A stretch of DNA of 64,000 nucleotides from Marinilabiliales bacterium (GTDB lineage: Bacteria; Bacteroidota; Bacteroidia; Bacteroidales; SZUA-534): assembly GCA_003512955.1 (NCBI GenBank), contig DOTG01000014.1, positions 62,001 to 126,000 on the forward strand, read 5' to 3'. Shown piece after piece: positions 18,509-27,747 of this stretch (the first letter of the stretch is position 1; each line of letters begins with the position of its first letter). The position numbers and the translations under genes are program-made. The notes beneath the pieces are model-generated. The model was given only the letters and a program-made list of their open reading frames with translations, had not been told where the DNA came from and ran no database searches.

Positions 18509-18786
18509 ATATTCAACTATCTATTTTTTAGACGGATCCAATAATTCAACCGGGCACTCAGGGCGTTTTAAACAGAAATCTGTTTTTGAAACGATGGAAA
18601 ATCTGCAAGTGTCATGGATTTTTAAAGCATGGAAATGGTACCCCCATGAGTGCTGTGGGCTGGGAATGACCTGGCAGGAATAACAAACTTGAAGGGACTG
18701 CTGATACAGATATGCTTTTTTATAAGCACTTGGATAGGTGTTCATTAGAATATTATAAACAACCAATCCATAAAATTGAGGAATGA
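18509..18786. other. Non-coding stretch between lipoprotein and histidine kinase genes
   Basis: The 332-base gap from 18455 to 18786 holds the promoter at 18477-18508. In the rest I see no convincing gene, terminator or repeat. Short frames on both strands have no coding pattern. Confidence 0.5.
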
Positions 18787-20181
18787 TTAATTGACGGATT
18801 CCATGACGGGTGGAAGCGTGAAACTGAAGGTGCTTCCCATATCGGGGATGCTCTCAATTTCCATTCTACCTTGGTTTTTTTCCACAAATTCTTTGCAGAT
18901 TTTTAATCCAAAACCGGTACCTTTTTCTTTATTGGTGCCTAAGGTTGAATGGCTGAATTCTGCATCGAATAAATGCTGTTGAATATCAAAAGGGATTCCT
19001 TTTCCGGTGTCCTTAACGGTAATGCGCACCCTATCCCCATCGCTGGCTGAAGAAATATAAATTTTACCTTCATCGTGTGTAAATTTTATGGCATTCGATA
19101 ACAGGTTGCGAACCACAACCTGAATCATTTCAAAATCAGCCATGACTCTTACATGACTTTCAATGCCTGTATGGATAGTGATGGATTTATCGTTAGCCTG
19201 TCCCTGCAACTGAAAAACAACCTGATTCACCAACGCTTGTAAGTGTATGGGTTCTATTTTTACCTGAAAACTACCCGACTGGGCACGGCCCCAACTCAAA
19301 AGATTTTCCAACAATTCAAAGGTTTTTGAAGAATTCCGGAAAAGGCTTTTCTGCAGGTCATCCTTTTCTTGTTTCGTCAATTTTAGAGCCGCATCATTTA
19401 ACAATTCTGCCATTTGGGCAATATTTCCAATGGGGCCTCGCAAGTCGTGGGCAATAATGGACAAAAACCGGTCTTTGGATGCAATGGTGGCTTCCAGTTC
19501 TTTATTGGTGTTATTCAGTTCCTCAGCTTTATGATGAAGGGTTTTGTCATCTTGTTCTTTTAAAAGGAGCATCAATAAAATACTTCCGATGTAGGTGACC
19601 AATAAGAAGGAGATAAAAGTCAACGATTGTACAAACCCCTGGGACAATAAATTCATATCAAAGCGGAAGAAGCTCGCCACAACCCCTCGGCCATAAAGGG
19701 TAATAGCTAGAAATAAGTATATTCCTCCAAGCAAGTAATGAATTTTACCTTCTTTCTTTTGCGATAGTACCCGTAAACTTCCAACGAGTAAAATGACCGC
19801 GTTGATAAATGAGGCAAAAGCAATTCTAATGTTATCGGATTGTTGCACTGCAAAAATAAAAACGAGTGATGCGAAAAATCCGAGGAAGATAAAAAGCTTT
19901 TTGGATTTTTGCTGTGGCAGATGCTGATACGAAGAAATTACATACATTTCAATGGTAACCCCGAGAATCAACAGCACATTTCCAAGGCCTACAGAAAGTT
20001 CATGGGAAATATTACCTTGTTGGGATAAAAGGAGCCAAGCAAAACCTAACAACAATCTGCCAGTAGCGTATATTTCAAAAATACGATTCCTGCTCCGGCT
20101 ACTTAAGGAATAGTAAACAAAAAATGAAAAGATCAAAAAATTAGTTAATGATATGATCACTAAAAATGTCCGGATGTCCAT
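18787..20181 (-). CDS. Membrane-bound sensor histidine kinase
   Basis: 464 residues. The N-terminal sensor is about seven to eight membrane helices (residues 5-207) without a large external loop. A short coiled coil (about 208-236), a HisKA domain with H245 in SIIAHDLRGPIGN, and a HATPase domain with RNLLSNAIKF (N box), DTGKGIP (G1) and KGTGFGLKICK (G2) follow. It autophosphorylates H245 and passes phosphate to a response regulator; none is adjacent, so it is an orphan. Architecture is shared with the kinase at 41371-42774. The signal may be membrane-borne. Confidence 0.88.
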   Translation of the reverse strand: MDIRTFLVIISLTNFLIFSFFVYYSLSSRSRNRIFEIYATGRLLLGFAWLLLSQQGNISHELSVGLGNVLLILGVTIEMYVISSYQHLPQQKSKKLFIFLGFFASLVFIFAVQQSDNIRIAFASFINAVILLVGSLRVLSQKKEGKIHYLLGGIYLFLAITLYGRGVVASFFRFDMNLLSQGFVQSLTFISFLLVTYIGSILLMLLLKEQDDKTLHHKAEELNNTNKELEATIASKDRFLSIIAHDLRGPIGNIAQMAELLNDAALKLTKQEKDDLQKSLFRNSSKTFELLENLLSWGRAQSGSFQVKIEPIHLQALVNQVVFQLQGQANDKSITIHTGIESHVRVMADFEMIQVVVRNLLSNAIKFTHDEGKIYISSASDGDRVRITVKDTGKGIPFDIQQHLFDAEFSHSTLGTNKEKGTGFGLKICKEFVEKNQGRMEIESIPDMGSTFSFTLPPVMESVN

Positions 20182-20203
20182 ACCTTTTTTGTTGTTATTC
20201 TGT

Positions 20204-20232
20204 CAAATATAGTATTTTTTTTAGAACGACAA
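20204..20232 (-). promoter_or_regulatory. Promoter of the orphan histidine kinase gene
   Basis: On the minus strand TTG, 18-base spacer and TATATTTG, ending 22 bases before the ATG at 20181. Confidence 0.6.
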
Positions 20233-20435
20233 CTCATGATGTATCAATATTTTATACTTGCTTTTAGGTACACATTCACGTACTATAAATATTTACACCT
20301 TCCTTAACTATCAGAATAGTGGTGATAAGGCGTTATAGTAAAAAAATGGTTAGGGGATCGCATCCTTTTTTTACTCTAATTTTTACAACAGGCAGGAATA
20401 TTTTTTAAAATTGCAAATTTAAAAATGAAAATTAA

Positions 20436-23063
20436 TTAATCAAACTTAAAGGTAGCCCTCACTCCGAATCCATCAAAGTTTGCTCCTTTAAATGAAGTGA
20501 ATGCCCCTATTTCCCCTGCAAATAAAATTTGCCCAATGGAATAACCAAATTCGTAGAAAGGCCGTGATTCATCGGTGAACAAGCAACTTGCATACACATT
20601 TTCGGTCCATAACTGGTTGCTTATCCATGGAAGGAGTTTGAGCAATAAAAACTGTGTTGTATATTGTGTGTGCATTTCCAGATACTTTGAATTGGTGCTG
20701 TAACCATAAGTATCCATAAGAAAAAAACCCCGTTTGAAGTCACGGGTGGTAAATGGCTCCTCCAGGGTTTTAAAATGTTTAAATGATGAAAAATGCATGT
20801 TTTCTTTTTCATAATAGATGCCGGCATTTATCTGGTAGAATAACGACGAAACCGTATAAAAGTCAATATCCTGGCGGACGAACAATTCCACGTTCTGGAA
20901 TTTTGAATAGTCACCAGTTACCGGGATTGCAATTCTATAACCCAATTGGAAAGTCGGCCAGTCCGATTTCAGATAGTGCTTAACCCCCTTTTCAATTTCG
21001 TAATAGTAAAAAGGCGTGTATTCAAAACTGGTCCTGAATTGCAACATCATGTTTGATGAAAATGCCGACAAACTTGCGGTTTGCCCCTCGGGAATATTCA
21101 GATCGTAACCAGCATTGGGATAGAGCACCGAAAAATTGGTGGAATTCCCAACCGAATCGGCTTGTTGCCATTTCCCACCTGCAACCCAATAGAAGCCATT
21201 GGCAATATCTATCCGGTTTTCTAAATCCACATATTTATCGTGGTAAAATTTGATAAACGATTCTTTCATAAACAGGTTATACAAGGCCGAGATGGGTTCG
21301 GGGGCTCCCAAATGGGTCTTAAAATCCTGCGAAAGATACCCGGCATCAATTATAAAGGCAGCCCTTTTCATGGGGTTGTACCACAGCGTGAGGTTTTGTT
21401 TGGTGTAAAAAGCTTCCCGCCCAAAACTGTACCCAACCATACCTTTAAGCTCGGTAGTCCGCAAACTATCAATGCGCCAGCGCATTTTAAGCGATTGTTC
21501 CAATTGCCACGAATCGACCGGATTAAAACCTACGTTGCGCACATTGAGCAACCCGGGATAAAACGTATAAAACTTTTTGCTCCGTTCCCATTCGTAGTTT
21601 CCAAATACGGCGGTTCTCAACGCTTTTTTCCATTTTGGGGTAGAATCTTCTTTAGCCTGTTGTTCCAGCTTTTTTTGGTAACTAAACTTTTCATCGGCCG
21701 ATGCAGGTACCGGCCTTACCGAATCCCAGTATATGGAATCGCGGATCAACGCGTTTTTACTTTTAATCTGCTTGTAGGCCGAAGTCAGTTCCAACGGATC
21801 GGTACGCTGCTCTTCTTCGAGCAAAGAGGCTTTTTTAGCCATCAGTTTCTGCATTTCGGTCATTTCGCGGTTGGTCAACTCTTCGGTCTGATAGAGTTTC
21901 TCCAATTTGGCATCTATTTCGGCAATTTTAGGATCTTTGGGAGCCTCAGCTTCAACAGGAACGGTAGGTTCTAAGTTGTAGGTTATCGCCTTTTGTATCT
22001 TTTTTTGGCTAAAAATTGGGTTCAACACCACCGAATCGTATTTGAATGTAGTGGTGTAGGTTCCAGATGCTTTAATGCCCATGAAGCTGATATCGGCTTC
22101 CACAAACATATTCACAGGGAAATAATTATTTCCGGCCACCGGAGCATAGTGTTGCTTAATTTTCAGGTCGCTGTAAGGCGGGCTGAGTTTGATATCGTAA
22201 CTATACAAGCACCATAAATCTTCCACAATATACAGATAACCCTCCATCAGCAATTTGCTTTTCCGTTTGGGGATCACCTGAATTTTATCAATAAACCAAT
22301 CGCCATCCTGCAACAATCCGGCGTATTTAAACGTGTAGTGCGAAAAAGCATTGGGGCCAAATGGCGAAATGTAAAAATCATCCTGTGATTCATAAATGCT
22401 ACCCGAAATTAAACCAATAACCGGTACTTCGCTTTCACCCATGGGGAATGTATTGTTTACCGAAATCACCTCCTGTTCATAATTATTGGGTGCCTTAAAG
22501 CGGATACGGTTGATGGATTCGTTCACGTACGTTTCGCCCTCTTTGGGGTTTTCCCCATTCACCACCATCCGTTTGGCAAATATTTTAGGTATTTTTGATG
22601 CCTTGACCGAACCTTTTATATACACCTGTGATGTATATGAATCGGCCATCTTTAAAAAGCCGGGAGCACGGGCTATAGCTTTACGCATCACCGAGTAGGC
22701 GGGGTCCTCGGCATCGGCCCGAACGGTAACTCCCGCCAAAATGTACGACTGCCAGGGCAACACTACATCTAAAGCTAGAGGCGAACTTCCCATAAGAACC
22801 TCTTTGGTTTGTGGGGCAAAGCCAATGGAACGGAAATTCAGATGGTAATTCCCGGGTTTTATCTTTAAATTGTATTTCCCCTGCTGGTTGGTGCTGGTGC
22901 CGGTCTGTAGTTCCTCAATATAGATGGTGGCATACGGGATGGGCTCTCCCTCCTGATTGGTGACCGTACCTGTGATTTCTTGCATATATGCAACAAAGGG
23001 TAAAGCCAACAGCCATAAAGTAATAGGTAATTTGAGCATCGTAATTTTTTTATCGTAGTTCAT
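20436..23063 (-). CDS. DUF5686 / carboxypeptidase-like regulatory domain outer-membrane protein
   Basis: About 875 residues. A signal peptide (LPITLWLLALPFVAYMQ) is followed by a CarboxypepD_reg-like beta-sandwich (ITGTVTNQEGEPIPYATIYI), then the long beta-rich DUF5686 region ending in FKFD, an aromatic-terminated strand typical of outer-membrane barrels. The start at ATG 23063 (or 23039) is preferred because a -7 box TAACTTTG lies just upstream; the longest frame adds 104 residues of non-signal sequence. A paralogue is at 34354-36831. Function unknown; likely outer membrane. Confidence 0.78.
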   Translation of the reverse strand: MNYDKKITMLKLPITLWLLALPFVAYMQEITGTVTNQEGEPIPYATIYIEELQTGTSTNQQGKYNLKIKPGNYHLNFRSIGFAPQTKEVLMGSSPLALDVVLPWQSYILAGVTVRADAEDPAYSVMRKAIARAPGFLKMADSYTSQVYIKGSVKASKIPKIFAKRMVVNGENPKEGETYVNESINRIRFKAPNNYEQEVISVNNTFPMGESEVPVIGLISGSIYESQDDFYISPFGPNAFSHYTFKYAGLLQDGDWFIDKIQVIPKRKSKLLMEGYLYIVEDLWCLYSYDIKLSPPYSDLKIKQHYAPVAGNNYFPVNMFVEADISFMGIKASGTYTTTFKYDSVVLNPIFSQKKIQKAITYNLEPTVPVEAEAPKDPKIAEIDAKLEKLYQTEELTNREMTEMQKLMAKKASLLEEEQRTDPLELTSAYKQIKSKNALIRDSIYWDSVRPVPASADEKFSYQKKLEQQAKEDSTPKWKKALRTAVFGNYEWERSKKFYTFYPGLLNVRNVGFNPVDSWQLEQSLKMRWRIDSLRTTELKGMVGYSFGREAFYTKQNLTLWYNPMKRAAFIIDAGYLSQDFKTHLGAPEPISALYNLFMKESFIKFYHDKYVDLENRIDIANGFYWVAGGKWQQADSVGNSTNFSVLYPNAGYDLNIPEGQTASLSAFSSNMMLQFRTSFEYTPFYYYEIEKGVKHYLKSDWPTFQLGYRIAIPVTGDYSKFQNVELFVRQDIDFYTVSSLFYQINAGIYYEKENMHFSSFKHFKTLEEPFTTRDFKRGFFLMDTYGYSTNSKYLEMHTQYTTQFLLLKLLPWISNQLWTENVYASCLFTDESRPFYEFGYSIGQILFAGEIGAFTSFKGANFDGFGVRATFKFD

Positions 23064-23081
23064 GGACGAAACAAACTGAAC

Positions 23082-23089
23082 CAAAGTTA
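23082..23089 (-). promoter_or_regulatory. -7 promoter box of the DUF5686 gene
   Basis: TAACTTTG on the minus strand, 19 bases before ATG 23063. The remaining bases up to 23406 show no gene or repeat that I can support. Confidence 0.45.
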
Positions 23090-23406
23090 CAACAATTTTG
23101 AAAGTGAATCCCTGAATTATAGAACACTCCAATAAATCCATTAATTTCCGGTCTCCTGTATAACAATTAGCAATGAACTCCCGGGCTCCCGTCAATAATT
23201 TGAAAGTTCTGTTTTTTATGGTATTTTTGGAAACGGTTAACCAACTTATTGTCAACCTATATCGACCTTTTTGCTGTATAATTCCATTTTTTATTGGGGC
23301 TATACGACCCCATTTGGGAAGATAAAGACAGTTAAACAGTAGTTGGGGTACATTTAATAAAGGGACCACTATCAAAGAGCAAAATCAGAATGAGGTATTT
23401 AGAAGC

Positions 23407-23994
23407 ATGAGTAAAAAGAATAAAATAAAAATAATGGTTGGTTCAACAGTGTATGGATTTGAAGATCAAATCTCACAAATAGTTGCCCAGTTCAACACCT
23501 TGGGTTATGAGGTGCTTAATTCTCATTATGGTAGCATTAAAGTAAACCCACACTTGTCAAACTTGGACAACTGCCTTAAAGCAGTAGGTGAATGCAACTT
23601 GTTTTTGGGAATTATTCGTCCATACTGTGGTACCGGTAACATTGGAGAGAAGAACATCACCTTTGAAGAAATAAAGGAAGCTATAAGATTAAAAAAACCT
23701 TATTGGTTTTTGGTTCATCGTGATGTTGTCTACACCAGACTACTTTTAAAGAAAATGAAACTTAAAAGCGGTGATGAAATAATATTCACTGACAATCGGC
23801 TTTTTGACAAGCTATCTATAGAAATGTATGAATATGTGATTAAAAATCATGTCCCCGTTACACTTCGTAATGGTAATTGGGCACAGGAATTTTATCGTTT
23901 GGATGAAATGATGGTTTATATCAATGCCCAGTTTACCGACAAAGATTTTATCAATGAAGTAATGAACCAAACAAAGAGCAACAATGGAAAATAG
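23407..23994 (+). CDS. DUF4062 domain protein (TIR-like fold)
   Basis: 195 residues. Residues 7-105 match the DUF4062 layout: MVGSTVYGFEDQI, GECNLFLGIIRPYCG and ITFEEIKEAI (E87/E88), then KKPYWFLVH. DUF4062 is predicted to be TIR-like and often forms the N-terminal module of STAND/NLR-type signalling ATPases. Here it stands alone and overlaps by 11 bases the AlbA-GHKL gene, so the two are translationally coupled. No signal peptide or membrane helix is present. It could be a nucleotide-handling effector or a protein-interaction module; enzymatic activity is not established. Confidence 0.7.
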   Translation: MSKKNKIKIMVGSTVYGFEDQISQIVAQFNTLGYEVLNSHYGSIKVNPHLSNLDNCLKAVGECNLFLGIIRPYCGTGNIGEKNITFEEIKEAIRLKKPYWFLVHRDVVYTRLLLKKMKLKSGDEIIFTDNRLFDKLSIEMYEYVIKNHVPVTLRNGNWAQEFYRLDEMMVYINAQFTDKDFINEVMNQTKSNNGK

Positions 23995-25465
23995 TTTTAT
24001 CATAGAAAATCTATTGCAACAGAAAAAAGGCGTCCGTTTGGAGTTTAAACCACAACCAAACATTGATGCCATTGCAAAATCTATTACCTCATTTATCAAT
24101 ACACAAGGTGGTGATTTGGTGGTAGGAATTGACGATAATAAAAAGGTTTTAGGTGTAGAACATGCAGAACAACAATCTACAACTATACAAAATGCTTTGG
24201 TAGATTTAATTAAACCCACAGCACCTATTTCGGTTCAGGTAATTACTTACAAGCAAAAGGAAGTTCTTTTAATCAGTGTATGGGAAGGAGCTAGAAAGCC
24301 TTATCAATATAAAGGTATTATTTACAACAGAATTGGTCAGTCAACTCGAACTACCAGTCCTGATAAGCTGACAAATCTTATTTCGCAACGCAAGAAAGCC
24401 GATTTTCATTGGGAAAGAATGCCAGTGTTAGGTGCAGAATTGACAGATTTAGATACAGCAGAAATTAAACAAACCATTAATCTGTATAAGGAATATAAGA
24501 AAGATGCTAAAATTGAAGATGTAGAAGATTTTTTGATTCAGGTTGGTTTACTTCAGAATGGCAACATTACCAATGCCTGTATGGTGTTGTTTGGTAAGAA
24601 TCCAATACGTTTTATTCCGCAATCAAGAATCAGACTGACACTCCATCCTTCTAAAACATCAGGTAACCAGTTTATTGATGACAAACTGGTTGAAGGCAAT
24701 GTCTTTAAAAATATCACTACAATATTTGAATATCTTGATATTGTTTATGGTAAAAACCTTACTGTTAAAGGGCTTTTAAGAACAGACAAACCAAACTATC
24801 CTGTATTGGCTTTGCGAGAAGGTATTTTGAATGCTATTGTGCACAGAGATTACAATTCCGTGAAAGGTTTTTTGCAAATATCTATTTACGCCGATAGAAC
24901 AGAAATTAGTAATTATGGTGCTTTACCTGATGGCATTACTGTTGCTGATTTAAAAGTTGAACATAATTCGATTCTACGTAATCCTGATATTGCCCAAATG
25001 TGTTTTTACAGAAAGTATATTGAAATGCTTGGAACAGGAACACAAAGAATGATTAGGGATTGTAAGGAGAATAAGTTTAAAGTTCCTCTATGGAAACAAA
25101 ATGAGAATACTACAACAGTTACTTTTCCTGATGTTGCACATAATAGGAAGAGTGAGGGAATAATCAAGGGAATAACTGAGGGAATAGGTAAAGGAGTTAT
25201 TGCTAAAGTTGAGGGAATAACTGAGGGAATAACTGAGGGAATAACAGCAGATGTAAAAGATAAGATAACAAGGATTCTATTAGTGCTTTATAAAGAAAGT
25301 GGAGTTAGAACTGCAGATATAGAAAAACTGATTGATATACCTGCTAAAAGTTTGGAGAGATATATAAAACAATTACGAGAAGCTGGTATAATTGAGTATA
25401 AAGGAGCTAAACGTACAGGTGGATATTATTTAACCAATAAAGTTAGAAATCAGATAAACAAGTAG
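23984..25465 (+). CDS. AlbA_2/Schlafen-type putative regulator with GHKL ATPase and winged helix
   Basis: 493 residues. The N-terminal AlbA_2 (Schlafen-like) domain covers residues 10-125: LEFKPQ, SFINTQGGDLVVGIDD and RIGQSTRTTSPD. A HATPase_c_4-type ATP-binding domain follows, with LREGILNAIVHRDY, EISNYGALPDG and MLGTGTQRMIRDC (about 285-365). A linker made of EGIT-type four-residue repeats (about 390-421) leads to a C-terminal winged helix (DIEKLIDIPAKSLERYIKQLREAGII). The AlbA_2 domain can bind nucleic acid. Coupling to the DUF4062 gene suggests a two-component conflict or regulatory system. Confidence 0.82.
   Translation: MENSFIIENLLQQKKGVRLEFKPQPNIDAIAKSITSFINTQGGDLVVGIDDNKKVLGVEHAEQQSTTIQNALVDLIKPTAPISVQVITYKQKEVLLISVWEGARKPYQYKGIIYNRIGQSTRTTSPDKLTNLISQRKKADFHWERMPVLGAELTDLDTAEIKQTINLYKEYKKDAKIEDVEDFLIQVGLLQNGNITNACMVLFGKNPIRFIPQSRIRLTLHPSKTSGNQFIDDKLVEGNVFKNITTIFEYLDIVYGKNLTVKGLLRTDKPNYPVLALREGILNAIVHRDYNSVKGFLQISIYADRTEISNYGALPDGITVADLKVEHNSILRNPDIAQMCFYRKYIEMLGTGTQRMIRDCKENKFKVPLWKQNENTTTVTFPDVAHNRKSEGIIKGITEGIGKGVIAKVEGITEGITEGITADVKDKITRILLVLYKESGVRTADIEKLIDIPAKSLERYIKQLREAGIIEYKGAKRTGGYYLTNKVRNQINK
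25154..25246 (+). repeat. In-frame 12-bp tandem repeats in the AlbA-GHKL gene
   Basis: Two blocks of three 12-bp units based on GAGGGAATAACT (25154-25189 and 25211-25246), separated by 21 bases. Each unit codes for four residues (EGIT and variants), so gain or loss of a unit keeps the frame and only changes linker length between the ATPase and winged-helix domains. Confidence 0.9.
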
Positions 25466-25557
25466 TATAGTAATTATACTTTTATTAGAGTTATATAATC
25501 GTTAGGCGTTGCGGTAAAAAATATGAAGTTGACCATTCCCGAAAGGAAAACCTTATT

Positions 25558-26352
25558 TTACGAATCGGTTCCTTTATTTTTAATGGCATTGATTTCATTT
25601 TTAAGCTCAAACATCATGTGGGTGAGCTTGTTCAGGTTCATATCCTGGGCATCGGGCAGGGTAAAGCTCAGGTAACCCAAGGCTTTCCATACTTCCGAAA
25701 CCGTTTCAATGGGAACTTCATACGGGGCATATTCCGGATTATCCGATTTTAACAACAATTTTTCTTCGTCTGATTTATAAATCCTCTTATAGACAACTCC
25801 TTCATCGCGGGTGAGCAAAACATAACATTGTCCCTCTTTCAGTTCGTTCCAGTTTAACACGTATTCACACAAAATATAACTACCGGTGGGAATGGGTTCC
25901 ATGCTGTCGCCTTTAATCTGAAAAGCCCGGTAGGTCCGTTCGCGGCTAAGTTCAGGTACCGGAACCGAAAACCGGGGCAATGTTTCAATAAAATCAGGAT
26001 CGGCATATCCATTTAAATAGCCAGCCGATGCTTTTACAGGCACCAAAGTAATTAATTCCCGATTATCGCGGTCAACCAGTGTGGTCAGTATCCGCAGGTT
26101 TTTACCCGTAACATCGGTTTTGGCAGGTTCGTTTTCTGCAAGCATTGTAACATTGGTATTTACCAACTCATCGAGCGTAACACCAAAATAATGCGCCATG
26201 GTGCTAAGTGCCGATAGTTTTGGTGTTGCCCGTCCTTCCTCGTACGAACCAATCATGGCGCGGTTTACACCAATTTTATCGGCCAATTGATCCTGGGTGA
26301 GCCCTTTCCGGCGCCGAAGGTTTTTAATGTTGCTCCCTAAAATATTTTCCAT
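25558..26352 (-). CDS. HTH/S24 peptidase-type (LexA/CI-like) repressor
   Basis: 264 residues. An XRE helix-turn-helix (residues 6-62: LTQDQLADKIGVNRAMIGSYEEG) is followed by an S24-like autopeptidase domain with catalytic pair S150 (IKGDSMEP) and K189 (VVYKR). A110-G111 is a possible self-cleavage site. The C-terminal 35 residues are an extra helix. This is the form of a damage-responsive repressor cleaved with RecA help. It is divergent from a radical-SAM/DUF4130 repair operon, and the shared 98-base gap carries a symmetric operator, so it probably controls itself and that operon. It is not obviously phage-derived. Confidence 0.85.
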   Translation of the reverse strand: MENILGSNIKNLRRRKGLTQDQLADKIGVNRAMIGSYEEGRATPKLSALSTMAHYFGVTLDELVNTNVTMLAENEPAKTDVTGKNLRILTTLVDRDNRELITLVPVKASAGYLNGYADPDFIETLPRFSVPVPELSRERTYRAFQIKGDSMEPIPTGSYILCEYVLNWNELKEGQCYVLLTRDEGVVYKRIYKSDEEKLLLKSDNPEYAPYEVPIETVSEVWKALGYLSFTLPDAQDMNLNKLTHMMFELKNEINAIKNKGTDS

Positions 26353-26389
26353 AAAAAAATTACAAGAATGCTGGTTTGTACAATTTCAT

Positions 26390-26441
26390 TTGTATATTTG
26401 CTAATAATATTAGCATTCAATTATAATTAGCAAATATACAA
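26390..26441. promoter_or_regulatory. Symmetric operator with two divergent -7 boxes
   Basis: A perfect 16-bp inverted repeat, TTGTATATTTGCTAAT (26390-26405) and its complement (26426-26441), spaced by 20 bases. A third half site ATTAGCA is at 26409-26415. Each arm contains TATATTTG, a full -7 box: the left arm drives the radical-SAM gene (ATG 26451), the right arm the repressor (ATG 26352). Repressor binding would cover both promoters. Confidence 0.8.
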
Positions 26442-26450
26442 AAAATTTGG

Positions 26451-27734
26451 ATGATAAAACCCGATACACTAGAGAAGCTTAAAATACTTGCCGGGGCTGC
26501 AAAATATGATGTTTCGTGCGCATCGAGCGGAAGCAACCGTCCAAATTCTGGCAGTGGCTTGGGAAATGCGGCTCCGTGGGGCATTTGCCACAGCTTTACC
26601 GAGGATGGACGGTGTGTGTCGTTGCTGAAAATAATGATGACCAATCATTGCCAGTACGATTGTGCCTATTGCATCAACCGGAAAACCAACGATGTTCCGC
26701 GTACTGCATTTACCGTAGATGAGTTGGTAAGCCTCACCATTGAATTTTATCGCCGAAATTATATTGAGGGATTGTTTTTAAGTTCGGGTGTGGTTAAAAG
26801 CCCCGATTTTACTATGGGGATGATGACTCAAGTGGCAAAAAAGCTCCGTACTGAGGAACGTTACAACGGATACATCCATTTAAAAAGCATTCCGGGAGCC
26901 AGCCCCGAATTGGTGCGCGAAGCCGGTTTGTACGCCGACCGTTTGAGTGTGAATATTGAAATTGCATCGGAAAATAACCTGAAACTGCTGGCTCCGCAAA
27001 AGGATTACGAAAGTATCTTTTCGCCCATGAATTCCATCAGGCAGGGCATTTTGGCAAATACCGAAGATAAACGTAAATTCCACTCAACACCAAAGTTTAC
27101 GCCCGCCGGGCAAAGTACACAATTAATTGTGGGCGCCACTCCCGACAGCGATCAGCAAATTTTATCGTTGGCAACCCTGCTTTATCAAAAGCAACAGTTA
27201 AAGCGGGTGTACTATTCAGGGTACATTCCGGTAAACGACTACGACCAGCGGCTGCCAGCCCTAACAGCTCCGCCCTTGGTTCGTGAAAACCGGTTGTACC
27301 AGTCCGACTGGCTCATGCGCTTTTATCATTTTAAGGCCGATGAGTTGGTAAACGAAACGCATCCGAACCTTGATCTGGAAGTGGATCCGAAACTTAGTTA
27401 TGCCTTGCGGAATCCCTGGCTTTTCCCCATCGACATTAACAAAGCCGATTACGAAATGATCCTGAGGATTCCGGGGATTGGCGTTAAATCGGCGAAAATG
27501 ATTGTCATGGGAAGGCAATACGGGCGCTTAAATTCCTATCAACTCCAAAAAATGGGAGTTGTAATGAAGCGGGCCCAATATTTTATCACCTGTAACGAAT
27601 TATCATCCTTAACAATAAACGAAATGAAACCAGAATATGTAAAAAAGGCGCTCACTGAAAAGCCAGTAAAGACTAAGAAGGAAAAGCACCCCGGACAGTT
27701 AAAGCTGTTTACCGAAGAACATTTTACTAAATAG
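26451..27734 (+). CDS. Radical SAM putative DNA modification/repair protein (TIGR03916 type)
   Basis: 427 residues. The radical-SAM cluster motif is C67-x3-C71-x2-C74 (NHCQYDCAYC), with a TIM-barrel core to about residue 300 and a helix-hairpin-helix (LRIPGIGVKSAKMIVMGR) near 345-362 that would grip DNA. This is the family annotated as putative DNA modification/repair radical SAM proteins, distantly like SplB. Its partner, a DUF4130 protein, follows 13 bases later. The target lesion or base is unknown. It is under the S24 repressor operator, so damage induction is likely. Confidence 0.88.
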   Translation: MIKPDTLEKLKILAGAAKYDVSCASSGSNRPNSGSGLGNAAPWGICHSFTEDGRCVSLLKIMMTNHCQYDCAYCINRKTNDVPRTAFTVDELVSLTIEFYRRNYIEGLFLSSGVVKSPDFTMGMMTQVAKKLRTEERYNGYIHLKSIPGASPELVREAGLYADRLSVNIEIASENNLKLLAPQKDYESIFSPMNSIRQGILANTEDKRKFHSTPKFTPAGQSTQLIVGATPDSDQQILSLATLLYQKQQLKRVYYSGYIPVNDYDQRLPALTAPPLVRENRLYQSDWLMRFYHFKADELVNETHPNLDLEVDPKLSYALRNPWLFPIDINKADYEMILRIPGIGVKSAKMIVMGRQYGRLNSYQLQKMGVVMKRAQYFITCNELSSLTINEMKPEYVKKALTEKPVKTKKEKHPGQLKLFTEEHFTK

Positions 27735-27747
27735 TTTTTTGCACCGC

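Noticed and set aside
21240..21974. A 244-residue plus-strand frame
   Set aside because: Lies fully antisense to the DUF5686 gene, Phe/Arg-rich without any domain; a shadow frame.
25154..25246. Tandem 12-bp repeats considered as a CRISPR-like or iteron array
   Set aside because: They are in frame inside a coding gene, have no spacers and encode EGIT repeats.
25464..25485. AGTATA/TATACT hairpin after the AlbA gene as terminator
   Set aside because: Only a 6-bp A/T stem with an interrupted T-run; too weak to call.
23376..25557. Flanking direct repeats or attachment sites around the DUF4062 cassette
   Set aside because: Compared the two flanks by eye; no convincing repeat was found.
25558..26352. 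Repressor considered as a prophage CI gene
   Set aside because: No phage genes on either side; the divergent partner is a DNA-repair operon.
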